Shown here piece after piece: positions 41,361 through 49,063 of a DNA stretch of 53,714 nt (position 1 is its first letter; each line of letters opens with the position of its first letter). The DNA is from Prevotella sp. UBA3288 (GTDB lineage Bacteria > Bacteroidota > Bacteroidia > Bacteroidales > Bacteroidaceae). Where the stretch lies: assembly GCA_002361655.1 (NCBI GenBank), contig DETM01000043.1:75781-129494 (forward strand), given 5' to 3'. The notes under the pieces are model-generated. The model searched no databases and had not been told where the DNA came from. It saw only the letters and a program-made list of their open reading frames with translations. Position numbers and translations under genes: made by a program.

Positions 41361-44078
41361 CTAGAACTCCTGTCCGAGCACGAAGTGGAACTGGCTGCCG
41401 CCCTTCTTCCAGCCGCTCTGGTAGACCTGGTCGAAGCCATAGGCCCAGTCGATACCCATCAGACCGACCATCGGGAGGAAGATGCGCACGCCTAGACCGG
41501 CCGAACGCTTCATGTCGAAGGGGTTGAAGTCTTTGGCCTTGGCCCAGGCATTACCGGCCTCGAGGAATCCCAGTCCGTAGATGGTGGTGTTGCCCAACAT
41601 GAAGGGATAGCGCAACTCCAGTGTGAAGCGGTCGTAGGCATAGGCATCGTAGGCACTGTAGCGGCTGCCGGTCCATTCGCCGCCTTCGACATAGGCCGTC
41701 GACGAGATAGAGCCGTTCTCATAGCCTCGCAGGCCGATGGTCTCCTCGGCATAACTGGTGCTATAGCCGCTCATGCCGTCGCCACCCACATAGAAGGTCT
41801 CGAAAGGCGACTTCTTGTAGTCGTTGTAGGCACCAAGCAGACCGAACTCCACACGGGTCATCAGCACGAAGCACTTCTGGGCACTGCCTAGGGCGGTGAA
41901 GGTGCGGCTCTTGAATTTCCACTTGTGGTACTCCACCCACTTGTATTTCTGTGCCTGTTCCGCTTGCCAGCGCTCCTGATCATTATAGGTATCTTGTGTG
42001 GCCAGGTTCTTGTAGTCCTTGCCGTCGAAGAGCGACCAGGGCGGCGTCAGCGTCACGCTGAACGAGAACTCTGAGCCGTGGCGGGGGAACAGGGGGTTGT
42101 CTGTCGACGAACGGGTCAGGGCCAGTGAGAGGTTGATGTTGTTGCAGTTACCATTGGAGATGAGGAAGTACTGCCAGTCTTTCAGCATGTAACGCTGGTA
42201 TGACAGCGTGGCCGACAACTGGAAATAGTCGTCAGGCCAGCGCAGACGCTTACCCCAGCCGACGGAGATGCCCAGCAACTTGACGTATTTGTCGTCGTCG
42301 AGATAACTCTCGTAGTTGTTGTAGTAGCCGCTGTTCATCATGCCGTAGCCCGAATACAGGTAGTTGAGCGAGTTAAGGTAGGCTGAGTTATAATAGTTGC
42401 TCGACACGTCGGACTGCTTGGAGTAGTAGATACCCACATTGAAGGCGTTAGGACGCTTGCCGCCAAACCATCCGGTAGAGTAGTTCGCATTGTAAGAACT
42501 ATAGTAGCGGCCGTTGGTCTGGAAGTTCAGACCAATCTGCTCGCCGTCGCCGGCAGGCAGGATGCCGCGGTGCAACTTATTCTTGCCCAGCAGGTTGCGC
42601 AGCGAGAAGTTGGTGAACTTGATACCGACACGTCCGATGATGCCCGTCTGTCCCCAACCGAGCGAGAGTTCCAACTGGTCGTTAGATTTCTGGGTCAGAT
42701 TCCAATTCACATCGACGGTGCCGTCATCGTAGTTGGGTTTCACGTCGGGGCTCACCGACTCCGGGTCGAAATAGCCCATCGAGGCAATCTCGCGGGCCGA
42801 ACGCATGAGGGCTTCCTTGTTGAACAGGTCGCCGGGCTTGGTACGCAGTTCGCGGCGTACCACCTCTTCATAGAGACGGTCGTTGCCGAAGATACGAACC
42901 ATGTTCAGGTGGGCCTGAGGACCTTCGGTGATGCGCACCTCGACATCGATGGAGTCGCCCACGACATTGATGTCGGTAGGTTCGACGCTTGAGAACACAT
43001 AACCATTATTATAATAATAGTTGTGTACGGCATCATCGTCTTCCAACAGACGCTTGTTCATCAGTTTCTGGTTGTACACATCGCCTTTCTGCATGCCGAG
43101 TGTACGGTCCAGGGCGTCGCTGGTGACAACGGTGTTGCCTACCCACGAGATGTTGCGCAGATAGTATTTCTCGCCTTCCTCCACCTTCAGGTACACATTG
43201 ACGTGCTTGTCGTCGACATTCCACACCGAGTCTTCCAAGATGGCGGCATCGCGGAAACCCAGTTCGTTGTATTTGTCCAGCAGGGCCTGTTTGGCCTCGG
43301 CATAACGCTCGGGGGTGAACTTCTTGGCCTTGAACATATTGGCGAACTTGCCGGCCTCGTGAATCTTGCCAAAGGCACCCTTCGAGAAGAGTCCGCCTTT
43401 GATCTTCGCATCCTTCAGGCGCTCGTTACCATCGATGATGATGCGGCGCACCTTCATCTTGTCCTTCTTGTCGATATAGACATCGAGCACCACCTGGTTC
43501 TTGCCGGTCACATCGTCGTGCTGGCGGATGTCTATCTCAGCATTCTTGTAGCCCTTGTCATCGAAGTATTTCTTAGCCAGGAATTTGGCACGGTCGGTGA
43601 TGTTCTTGGTCAGACTCATACCCTTGGCCATGCCCAGTTTGTTCTCCAGGTCTTCACGCTCACTCTTCTTCACACCATAGTAGTTGATAGACGTGATGCG
43701 AGGACGCAAGGCCAGGTGGATGGTGAGAAACACCTTCGAGTCGACGATAGAGTCGGCCGTGATCGATACATCAGAGAACAGGCCATGCTTCCAGTAGCGC
43801 TTGACGGCTTCGGTAATCTCGGAGCCGGGCACATCGATGCGCTGTCCGACATTCAGACCTGACAGATTGACCAGCACATAGTCTTCGTAACCCTCGACAC
43901 CGACCACGTTGATGCCGCCGATCTCGCATTGACGGGCGGTGCCGGCATAGTTGATGTCGGGACTGACAATTGTATTCTGTGCCGCCATGCGGCTCAAGAA
44001 CAAAGAAGTAAGAATAAAGAATAGACTTGTTATCTTCTTTGTCCGGCCCCAATGTATATGTTCAGTAGCGTTTATCAT
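41361..44078 (-). CDS. bamA: Outer-membrane protein assembly factor BamA
   Basis: 905 residues, larger than E. coli BamA (810). Five POTRA domains (about 40-440) begin with CEIGGINVVGVEGYEDYVL and include VRRIIIDGNERLKDAKIKG and YYLRNISWVGNTVV. A 16-strand barrel follows, with the conserved VGGDGMSGY loop, RGYENGS (the RGF/Y-type L6 motif), YDRFTLELRYP and the terminal phenylalanine of LGQEF. The ATG at 44078 is formed by a heptad-repeat unit, and the signal peptide then reads KKITSLFFILTSLFLSRMAA. It inserts outer-membrane proteins and is flanked by uppS and three skp genes. Confidence 0.96.
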   Translation of the reverse strand: MINATEHIHWGRTKKITSLFFILTSLFLSRMAAQNTIVSPDINYAGTARQCEIGGINVVGVEGYEDYVLVNLSGLNVGQRIDVPGSEITEAVKRYWKHGLFSDVSITADSIVDSKVFLTIHLALRPRITSINYYGVKKSEREDLENKLGMAKGMSLTKNITDRAKFLAKKYFDDKGYKNAEIDIRQHDDVTGKNQVVLDVYIDKKDKMKVRRIIIDGNERLKDAKIKGGLFSKGAFGKIHEAGKFANMFKAKKFTPERYAEAKQALLDKYNELGFRDAAILEDSVWNVDDKHVNVYLKVEEGEKYYLRNISWVGNTVVTSDALDRTLGMQKGDVYNQKLMNKRLLEDDDAVHNYYYNNGYVFSSVEPTDINVVGDSIDVEVRITEGPQAHLNMVRIFGNDRLYEEVVRRELRTKPGDLFNKEALMRSAREIASMGYFDPESVSPDVKPNYDDGTVDVNWNLTQKSNDQLELSLGWGQTGIIGRVGIKFTNFSLRNLLGKNKLHRGILPAGDGEQIGLNFQTNGRYYSSYNANYSTGWFGGKRPNAFNVGIYYSKQSDVSSNYYNSAYLNSLNYLYSGYGMMNSGYYNNYESYLDDDKYVKLLGISVGWGKRLRWPDDYFQLSATLSYQRYMLKDWQYFLISNGNCNNINLSLALTRSSTDNPLFPRHGSEFSFSVTLTPPWSLFDGKDYKNLATQDTYNDQERWQAEQAQKYKWVEYHKWKFKSRTFTALGSAQKCFVLMTRVEFGLLGAYNDYKKSPFETFYVGGDGMSGYSTSYAEETIGLRGYENGSISSTAYVEGGEWTGSRYSAYDAYAYDRFTLELRYPFMLGNTTIYGLGFLEAGNAWAKAKDFNPFDMKRSAGLGVRIFLPMVGLMGIDWAYGFDQVYQSGWKKGGSQFHFVLGQEF

Positions 44079-44103
44079 TTATCATTTATTATTTATCATT
44101 TAG
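44071..44103 (-). repeat. ATGATAA heptads joining uppS stop and bamA start
   Basis: Plus strand TTTATCA, TTTATCA, TTTATTA, TTTATCA. On the minus strand the last uppS codons (Asn-Asp-Lys-stop) and the bamA ATG are both made from repeat units. Confidence 0.8.
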
Positions 44104-44853
44104 GCCATCGGCCGCTTTGCCATCGGCTGCTTCCACCTGTGCCTCCGTCTTGCCATAACGGCGCTGCCGACTCTGGAAACTCCTGATGGCCTTGTGCAGT
44201 TCGGCCTCGTCGAAGTCGGGCCAGTAGGTGTCGCAGAAGTAGAGTTCAGAATAGGCAATCTGCCACAGCAGATAGTTGGAGATACGCACCTCGCCGCCGG
44301 TACGGATCAGCAGGTCGGGGTCGGGCATGAAATTGGTCCACAGATGGCTGTCGATGGTCGTCTCGTCGATGGCGTCGATGGCCAGTCTGTCGGCTTTCAC
44401 ATCGCGGGCTATCTGCTGCATGGCCCGCACCAGTTCCAGTTTCGACGAGTAACTCAGGGCTATCACCATCGTCATCGCGTCATTGTTGGCCGTATGCATT
44501 TCGGTCTCGTGCAGTTTCTGGCGCACCACTTCTGGCAGACGTTCCAAGTCGCCGACCACCCGGAAGCGCACATTATTCTTCATGAATATTTCGTCTTCCA
44601 GCGATGTGAGCACCAGTCCCATCAGGGCTGCCACCTCGTCGGCGGGCCTGTTCCAGTTCTCGGTAGAAAAGGTATAGAGCGTCAGGTACTTGACGCCCAG
44701 GCGGGTACACTCTGCCGTGATGCGGCGCACGGCTTCCACGCCGGCCTGATGACCATAAGTGCGCTCCTTGCCACGTTCCATAGCCCAGCGCCCATTACCA
44801 TCCATGATGATGGCAATGTGCTGCGGAATGCGGTTCATATCCAGTTCTGTCAT
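44089..44853 (-). CDS. uppS: Isoprenyl transferase (undecaprenyl diphosphate synthase)
   Basis: 254 residues of the cis-prenyltransferase family that makes the C55 lipid carrier. The catalytic Asp18 is in [53 protein letters not shown] and [28 protein letters not shown] are all family motifs. The last residues [13 protein letters not shown] are repeat-derived and not part of the conserved fold; they contain two AADG units and end in the ATGATAA heptads. The position upstream of bamA is the normal order in Bacteroidota. Confidence 0.96.
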   Translation of the reverse strand: MTELDMNRIPQHIAIIMDGNGRWAMERGKERTYGHQAGVEAVRRITAECTRLGVKYLTLYTFSTENWNRPADEVAALMGLVLTSLEDEIFMKNNVRFRVVGDLERLPEVVRQKLHETEMHTANNDAMTMVIALSYSSKLELVRAMQQIARDVKADRLAIDAIDETTIDSHLWTNFMPDPDLLIRTGGEVRISNYLLWQIAYSELYFCDTYWPDFDEAELHKAIRSFQSRQRRYGKTEAQVEAADGKAADGLNDK

Positions 44854-44860
44854 ATATCGT

Positions 44861-44881
44861 AACTCTCAATTCTCAATTTCC
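44861..44881 (-). repeat. TTGAGAA heptads in the gap before uppS
   Basis: Plus strand AACTCTC, AATTCTC, AATTTCC fill almost the whole gap between the DUF6089 stop and the uppS ATG. Confidence 0.65.
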
Positions 44882-44882
44882 C

Positions 44883-45623
44883 TCAGTCCTCCCTGTCGTT
44901 ATGACAAGTGCGGCACCGCTCCATGAACTCATAGGTGATCGACACCTGCAACGTACCGAAGCAGTCGGTATTCTTAAAGAGTCCGCTGCTCTTGATGCCA
45001 TAGGGGTCTTTCAGCCCGTCGAGATGGTCAAAACTCGAAATGTGCATCATCCATTCGGCCGTCAGGTTGAGCCGTTGCTTCAACTTGTATTTCACGCCAA
45101 GGCCGATGGGCACCTGCAGGCCGGCCTGCGAGTCGTTGCACTTAGCGAACACCAGTCCGGCACCCAATGCGATGAACGGTGTGAGCGGCTGTGCGCCCCG
45201 ATATTCGCGCCCCGTGCCGAAAGGCCAGAAGTTATACTCGTAGCGTACGTCGAAATTCACCACATTGGTCTTGAAGTCGACAGGCTGCTCTGCCAAATCG
45301 GGATACCACGTAGTAACATCCGATGAACTGCCCTTCAACTGACTGTAGTTCAGTCCTACCGACCAGGCCATACGCGGGTTCATCTTATATTTAAGCACCA
45401 GCCCTCCCATGGGTTTCAGTCCTTTCAGCGGGCTGCGGTTCAGATCGCCCAGATAGTTCATCAGACCGGCGCCGGCACCCACTTCCATCTTGTATTCCGG
45501 CTCTGTCTGAGCCTGGACAGACGTTACGAGACATGAGCAGCAGACCACAACGACGGCCACACACAGCAGCCACCGCTTCGCCGCACTACGGTTATGACTT
45601 CTCGCACGTCTCATGCCCATCAT
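44883..45623 (-). CDS. DUF6089-type outer-membrane beta-barrel protein
   Basis: 246 residues; a signal peptide runs through VVVVCCSCLVTSVQAQ. The rest is strand-rich, with MEVGAGAGLMNYLGDLNRSP, a run typical of the DUF6089/OmpW-like 8-stranded barrels that lie next to uppS and bamA in Bacteroidota. NVVNFDVRYEYNFWPFG, TPFIALGAGLVF and LNLTAEWMMHI are further alternating strands. The C-terminus (ERCRTCHNDRED) extends past the last strand and holds a CxxCH, a single heme-c-like motif whose meaning is unclear. Two alternative ATGs lie at 45620 and 45614. Only 3 nt separate it from the DUF6242 gene stop. Confidence 0.82.
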   Translation of the reverse strand: MMGMRRARSHNRSAAKRWLLCVAVVVVCCSCLVTSVQAQTEPEYKMEVGAGAGLMNYLGDLNRSPLKGLKPMGGLVLKYKMNPRMAWSVGLNYSQLKGSSSDVTTWYPDLAEQPVDFKTNVVNFDVRYEYNFWPFGTGREYRGAQPLTPFIALGAGLVFAKCNDSQAGLQVPIGLGVKYKLKQRLNLTAEWMMHISSFDHLDGLKDPYGIKSSGLFKNTDCFGTLQVSITYEFMERCRTCHNDRED

Positions 45624-45626
45624 CGC

Positions 45627-46871
45627 TTATCTTTTCATGCCGTGCCACACCTGGCCACTGTTGGTCAGCACCCATATGCCCGTCTTGTCGCTCGCGGTGA
45701 TGAGGGCCTGTGTGCCGGTCACTCCATTGGGCAACACGTAGTCGGTACTGGGCTTCCAGGTGATGCCCTGGTCGCGCGACTCCAGCATGACCATGCCTTC
45801 GTTCATGGCCAACACCTTATTATTATAATAGGCCAGCGTCACCAACCCCTGATAGGGCAGCATGTCATCGTTAGTGTCGTCGACAGGCATATAAGCCCAC
45901 ACGCCACCTTTGCCGATGCCGCCATACTGGCTGATCTTACGCCACACGGCCATGAGTTCGGGATATTCAGGATGATTGCCCACCACGAGCACATAGTCCG
46001 TAGAGTCGCTGTTGCGATAGTTCCACGTCACGCTGGCCAGTCCCTCGGTAGGAAACAGGCGGGCTTCGTCGTCGAGTGTCTCGTCCGTCCAGGTGATGCC
46101 GTTGTCTTCCGAATGTTTCACCTTTCCGTCGGTGCCGATGGCAAAGAGTTCGTTGGTGCCACTGGCAAACAGATGGCTCAACCGGGGGGCACTGGCCACG
46201 GACTGCCAGTGCTGTAAATCTGTCGACCGCATCAGTTGGCCATCTTCCAAACCGAAGGCCACATCGCCCTTCAAGACAACATCCTCACTGACGACACTGA
46301 CGGTATCCTTGAAGACGACCAGGCGGAGATTGTCGTCCCAATCGGCCAACACCGGATCGTCTTCCACCTTCAGCCATTCGAACTTGATACCGGTGGTCTC
46401 GCTGGCTGTCAGCGTCATCGTATAGTCGCGATAGCCGGACCCGTCGGTAGCATAGACGCGAAGGGTACGAGGCTGCGTGAAGTCTATCGAGTCGGTCGAC
46501 ACAAAGGTACGGATGCTATCGCTGATCAGCGACTTGATACCCACGATACCGTTGTTCATCGTACTGATAGAGATCACCACATGCCCGAGGTCAGAACCCA
46601 CCGGCAGTTCCGTCTGATTGTAGATACGGCCATTCAACTGGTCGATAGACAGGGGGTAGCCGCTACCCGTATAGGTCGACTTGACGATGGTGTCGTTGCC
46701 GGTTGTCGACGATGTCGTCTGCGTATAGCGATTGATGGTACCCAGGGTGACATTCGTTATAGCCATATTGCCATAAGTAGTCATCGTGGTGTCGTTGTCG
46801 CTATTGATGCAGCCGGTCAGCATCATCGATGCACCCAGCAGAACGCAGAGCGTCATTAAAATATTCTTCAT
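45627..46871 (-). CDS. DUF6242-like lipoprotein with BNR/exo-alpha-sialidase-like repeats
   Basis: 414 residues from the ATG at 46871 (MKNILMTLCVLLGASM), with lipobox LTGC (Cys21); an upstream in-frame extension crosses the promoter and is rejected. The N-terminal part (~25-165) looks Ig/cadherin-like (LRVYATDGSGYRDYTMTLTA). The C-terminal part has beta-propeller units with Asp-box-like signatures (HSEDNGITWTDE, ESRDQGITWKP, GLEDGQLMRSTDLQHWQS). The DUF6242 label is tentative. It is the first gene of the operon leading to bamA, so a role near outer-membrane assembly is possible but unproven. Confidence 0.75.
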   Translation of the reverse strand: MKNILMTLCVLLGASMMLTGCINSDNDTTMTTYGNMAITNVTLGTINRYTQTTSSTTGNDTIVKSTYTGSGYPLSIDQLNGRIYNQTELPVGSDLGHVVISISTMNNGIVGIKSLISDSIRTFVSTDSIDFTQPRTLRVYATDGSGYRDYTMTLTASETTGIKFEWLKVEDDPVLADWDDNLRLVVFKDTVSVVSEDVVLKGDVAFGLEDGQLMRSTDLQHWQSVASAPRLSHLFASGTNELFAIGTDGKVKHSEDNGITWTDETLDDEARLFPTEGLASVTWNYRNSDSTDYVLVVGNHPEYPELMAVWRKISQYGGIGKGGVWAYMPVDDTNDDMLPYQGLVTLAYYNNKVLAMNEGMVMLESRDQGITWKPSTDYVLPNGVTGTQALITASDKTGIWVLTNSGQVWHGMKR

Positions 46872-46900
46872 CCAAATGTCTTGTTTAAACAATTCGGCTG

Positions 46901-46908
46901 CAAATTTA
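46901..46908 (-). promoter_or_regulatory. -7 box of the outer-membrane assembly operon
   Basis: TAAATTTGC on the minus strand, 29 nt before the ATG at 46871. No other good -7 box is visible before murI, so this may drive eight genes. Confidence 0.7.
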
Positions 46909-47027
46909 CGCACAATTCTGCAAAAAGCACTCATTTTCTCCTTTTTATTAAATAAAATATATCATTATCGACCCGTTTTTAAGTTGTTTTTAGGTTTTTG
47001 CGATAGCGAAAACAACAAATAGCAAGA

Positions 47028-47066
47028 AAAAGAGCATGGTATGAATCGCTCACCCCATGCCCTTTT
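47028..47066 (-). terminator. Intrinsic terminator of the small membrane-peptide gene
   Basis: On the minus strand AAAAGGGCATGG (47066-47055) pairs with CCATGCTCTTTT (47039-47028): 12 bp with one G-T pair and a 15-nt loop, followed by a T-rich run. It starts immediately after the stop codon of the peptide gene. Confidence 0.85.
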
Positions 47067-47161
47067 CAACGGATGTCGGTGTGCATCAATGTTATCACAC
47101 ATAAAATGGTGGCCACTGCTACAACTGCCAACATACACGTTGTTTGAAAATCTAATAACAT
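47066..47161 (-). CDS. Small single-pass membrane peptide, 31 residues (unrecognised)
   Basis: An ATG at 47161 opens a 31-codon frame ending TGA at 47066. The peptide starts MLLDFQTTC and has a hydrophobic core AVVAVATILCVITL (about 12-25) long enough for one membrane helix. It closes with a short polar tail (MHTDIR). AAGGTAAAG lies 4 nt before the ATG as a ribosome site. A -7 box 83 nt upstream, two 5' hairpins and a 12-bp terminator directly after the stop make a complete independent transcription unit. No known small-protein family was recognised. It lies between two larger divergently oriented units (DUF6242 and DUF4294). Confidence 0.6.
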   Translation of the reverse strand: MLLDFQTTCMLAVVAVATILCVITLMHTDIR

Positions 47162-47180
47162 AATCTTTACCTTAATTAAA

Positions 47181-47196
47181 CTTCGCTTGTGCGAAG
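47181..47196 (-). other. 5' UTR hairpin near the ribosome site of the small gene
   Basis: CTTCGC, a 4-nt loop, GCGAAG: a 6-bp stem ending 19 nt before the ATG. It could affect translation. Confidence 0.6.
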
Positions 47197-47223
47197 AACT
47201 ACTAACCTAATGAATAACGGGGT

Positions 47224-47240
47224 GTAGTCGTCGCGACTAC
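47224..47240 (-). other. 5'-terminal hairpin of the small-gene transcript
   Basis: GTAGTCG (47224-47230), a 3-nt loop and CGACTAC (47234-47240): a perfect 7-bp stem that begins about where transcription should start. Such 5'-end stems often protect RNA from decay. Confidence 0.65.
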
Positions 47241-47244
47241 AATG

Positions 47245-47252
47245 CAAAGGTA
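47245..47252 (-). promoter_or_regulatory. -7 box of the small membrane-peptide gene
   Basis: TACCTTTGC on the minus strand, a strong match to the consensus. Confidence 0.75.
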
Positions 47253-47511
47253 GACATTTTCGAGTAAAGGTCATCACCTTGCGAATAGGATGTTTGCGCG
47301 AACGGCCACTATTTTGACTTATATCAAGTGCATGAAGCGGGACGAAATGTTAAAAACAATAGACCGAGAGCAGTGACCTAAGTCTTCCTGACAATGAGAA
47401 TACCGTCGACGACACGCCAGACGGCGACGAGGCCGCCGACGACACGTTCGCTATGGATTTCTTTTTGTGTTAATTTTAATACGAAAGTAACTGATAGTCG
47501 CAGAAAAGTTG
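47253..47511. other. Divergent intergenic region with FNR-like site and a GC-rich patch
   Basis: No convincing gene. A 14-codon frame (MKRDEMLKTIDREQ, 47332-47376) and overlapping open frames in 47396-47460 are noted but unsupported. The patch at 47401-47450 repeats CGACGACACG at 47407 and 47437. Confidence 0.5.
47314..47327. promoter_or_regulatory. FNR/CRP-family-like palindrome
   Basis: TTGACTTATATCAA matches the TTGAT-N4-ATCAA form of FNR/CRP sites with one mismatch. It is centred about 80 bp upstream of the expected start of the small-gene transcript. Confidence 0.4.
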
Positions 47512-47519
47512 TAACTTTG
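47512..47519 (+). promoter_or_regulatory. -7 box directly before the DUF4294 start codon
   Basis: TAACTTTGC ends only 5 nt before the ATG at 47525, which implies a leaderless or nearly leaderless mRNA. Confidence 0.7.
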
Positions 47520-47524
47520 CAGCC

Positions 47525-48148
47525 ATGAAACAATTGCTACTGCTGCTGACGGCACTGCTGTGCACACTGACGGTGAACGCCCAGGAAGACACGGACAATC
47601 CTACGTCTGTGTCGACGGGCGATCCGACCTTCGTGCCGACGGTCAAGGTGGGCAAGACGCTGGTCGATGGCGACTCTATACAGTATATGGAGATGTCGCC
47701 AGTCTATGTCTACCCGGAGCCGACATTCAAAAGCAAGCGTCAGCAGAAGGCCTATATGCGGTTGGTGAAGAATGTAAAGACGGTGCTGCCGCTGGCCAAG
47801 CAGGTGCGGCAGATCATCATCGAGACGGCCGAGTTTACGGAGACACTGCCTCCCGATGAGCGCAAGGCTCACCTGAAGCGGGTGGAGCGTGCCATTGTGA
47901 AGGAGTACAGGCCGAAGATGAAGAAACTGACATTCTCGCAGGGCAAACTGCTGATCAAACTGGTTGACCGTGAGTGCAACTCAACGGCCTACGAGGCTAT
48001 GCAGGCTTTCATCGGACCGGTGCGCTCTGGCATGTGGCAGGCCTTCGCCTGGATGTTCGGAGCCTCACTGAAGAAAGGCTACGACCCGGAGGGTGTAGAC
48101 CGGTTGACAGAGCGAGTGGTCCTGATGGTGGAAGCAGGGCAATTGTAG
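47525..48148 (+). CDS. DUF4294 family exported protein
   Basis: 207 residues with a clear signal peptide (MKQLLLLLTALLCTLTVNAQ). The conserved block VYVYPEPTFKSKRQQKAYMRLVKNVKTVLPLAKQVRQII and the later GKLLIKLVDRECN, with AFAWMFGASLKKGYDP, match the DUF4294 family found in most Bacteroidota and of unknown function. The ATG is certain because of the signal peptide, so the 5-nt distance to the -7 box is meaningful. The stop codon lies in the first of two 20-bp repeat units. Convergent with DUF3108. Confidence 0.85.
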   Translation: MKQLLLLLTALLCTLTVNAQEDTDNPTSVSTGDPTFVPTVKVGKTLVDGDSIQYMEMSPVYVYPEPTFKSKRQQKAYMRLVKNVKTVLPLAKQVRQIIIETAEFTETLPPDERKAHLKRVERAIVKEYRPKMKKLTFSQGKLLIKLVDRECNSTAYEAMQAFIGPVRSGMWQAFAWMFGASLKKGYDPEGVDRLTERVVLMVEAGQL

Positions 48149-48179
48149 CGGAATCAGTGCAATTGTAGTAGAATCTTAG
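48140..48179 (+). repeat. Two tandem 20-bp units starting at the DUF4294 stop
   Basis: CAATTGTAGCGGAATCAGTG (48140-48159) is followed by CAATTGTAGTAGAATCTTAG (48160-48179), with a partial third unit after it. The TAG stop is in unit 1. Confidence 0.75.
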
Positions 48180-48217
48180 TGAAATCCGTGCAATCAATGA
48201 TAGGTGTGCAGGTCCCG

Positions 48218-49036
48218 TCAGTTGATTCTGGAGGTCATCGGCGAACGGATGCCCTGATAAGCCTTCAGGAACACTTTGGCAGAACCGAACGACAGATTCA
48301 GGTCGAGGCGCACCGGGATATGGTTTTGGTCGTCGGTGATATAGAAGCGTATCAGTTCGTGATCCTTATTGTCCTCACGTTCGATGAACGAGAAAACCAG
48401 GCATCGGAACTTCTGGTTGTTGCCCTCGATTTTGAAATTCTCCTTTCCGCGATATTTCAGCCAAGAATTGGAGGGGTGGCTGGCATCGGTAATGGGCATG
48501 GGGATGATGTCGTCCTTTTTGAGGTTTGATGTGTCGAAGTTGCGCGCTCTGAGAAAGATGCTCATCATGTCGTAGATGCAGTGGTCGTATTCACGATCCT
48601 GCCAGTGCTGTTCTCCGTCGGCGTCAATGCGGTGCATCTTCACTTTGCTCTTGTTGCCGGGGTAGGAGTACCACAGTTCGTCGACATAGTAGCGGCTGCC
48701 CTCGAGGGCTCCCTTTCGGAAGTAGAGGGGTGACAGGTTGCGCACGCTGCAATAGGAGAGCAGGGTGTCGCGCATCACAAAGAAATTGTCGAGTTTGCTG
48801 TTGCCGCGTGTGGTCAGGCTGGTGCGGTAGCAAGGGGTGCCGTCATAGGTGGAGATGACGGTCGACATCGATGCCGAGCCAACCTTGATCCATACGAACT
48901 TCCAGTTGAAGTATAGTTCGTAGGTGAGAAACTCGTTGGCCTTGAAGGCTTTGTTCTCGATGCCGCATGCCGACTGTGCCCAAAGGGGGCAGACCGCCAG
49001 TATGCTCAATGCGAAAGTCAGTATCCACTGTTTCAT
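48218..49036 (-). CDS. DUF3108 family exported protein
   Basis: 272 residues with a signal peptide (ending CPLWAQ). FLTYELYFNWKFVWIKVGSASM and the later YDMMSIFLRARNFD, KFRCLVFSFIER and DDQNHIPVRLDLNL are typical of DUF3108, a beta-rich periplasmic family of unknown role that in Gram-negatives is often near LPS or lipoprotein genes. It lies 27 nt after the Big_5 lipoprotein gene in the same direction and is probably the third gene of a GH3-Big_5-DUF3108 operon. Confidence 0.88.
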   Translation of the reverse strand: MKQWILTFALSILAVCPLWAQSACGIENKAFKANEFLTYELYFNWKFVWIKVGSASMSTVISTYDGTPCYRTSLTTRGNSKLDNFFVMRDTLLSYCSVRNLSPLYFRKGALEGSRYYVDELWYSYPGNKSKVKMHRIDADGEQHWQDREYDHCIYDMMSIFLRARNFDTSNLKKDDIIPMPITDASHPSNSWLKYRGKENFKIEGNNQKFRCLVFSFIEREDNKDHELIRFYITDDQNHIPVRLDLNLSFGSAKVFLKAYQGIRSPMTSRIN

Positions 49037-49063
49037 GTTTTTACTCTTTTAGATGATGGACGT

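Noticed and set aside
45614..45623. CxxCH at the DUF6089 C-terminus as evidence of a cytochrome
   Set aside because: A single motif (CRTCH, encoded near 44900) in a polar tail of a beta-barrel, with no cytochrome maturation genes nearby; not enough for a heme claim.
47332..47376. 14-codon frame MKRDEMLKTIDREQ
   Set aside because: It resembles the first residues of some dehydrogenases, but is too short and has no promoter at the right distance; could be chance.
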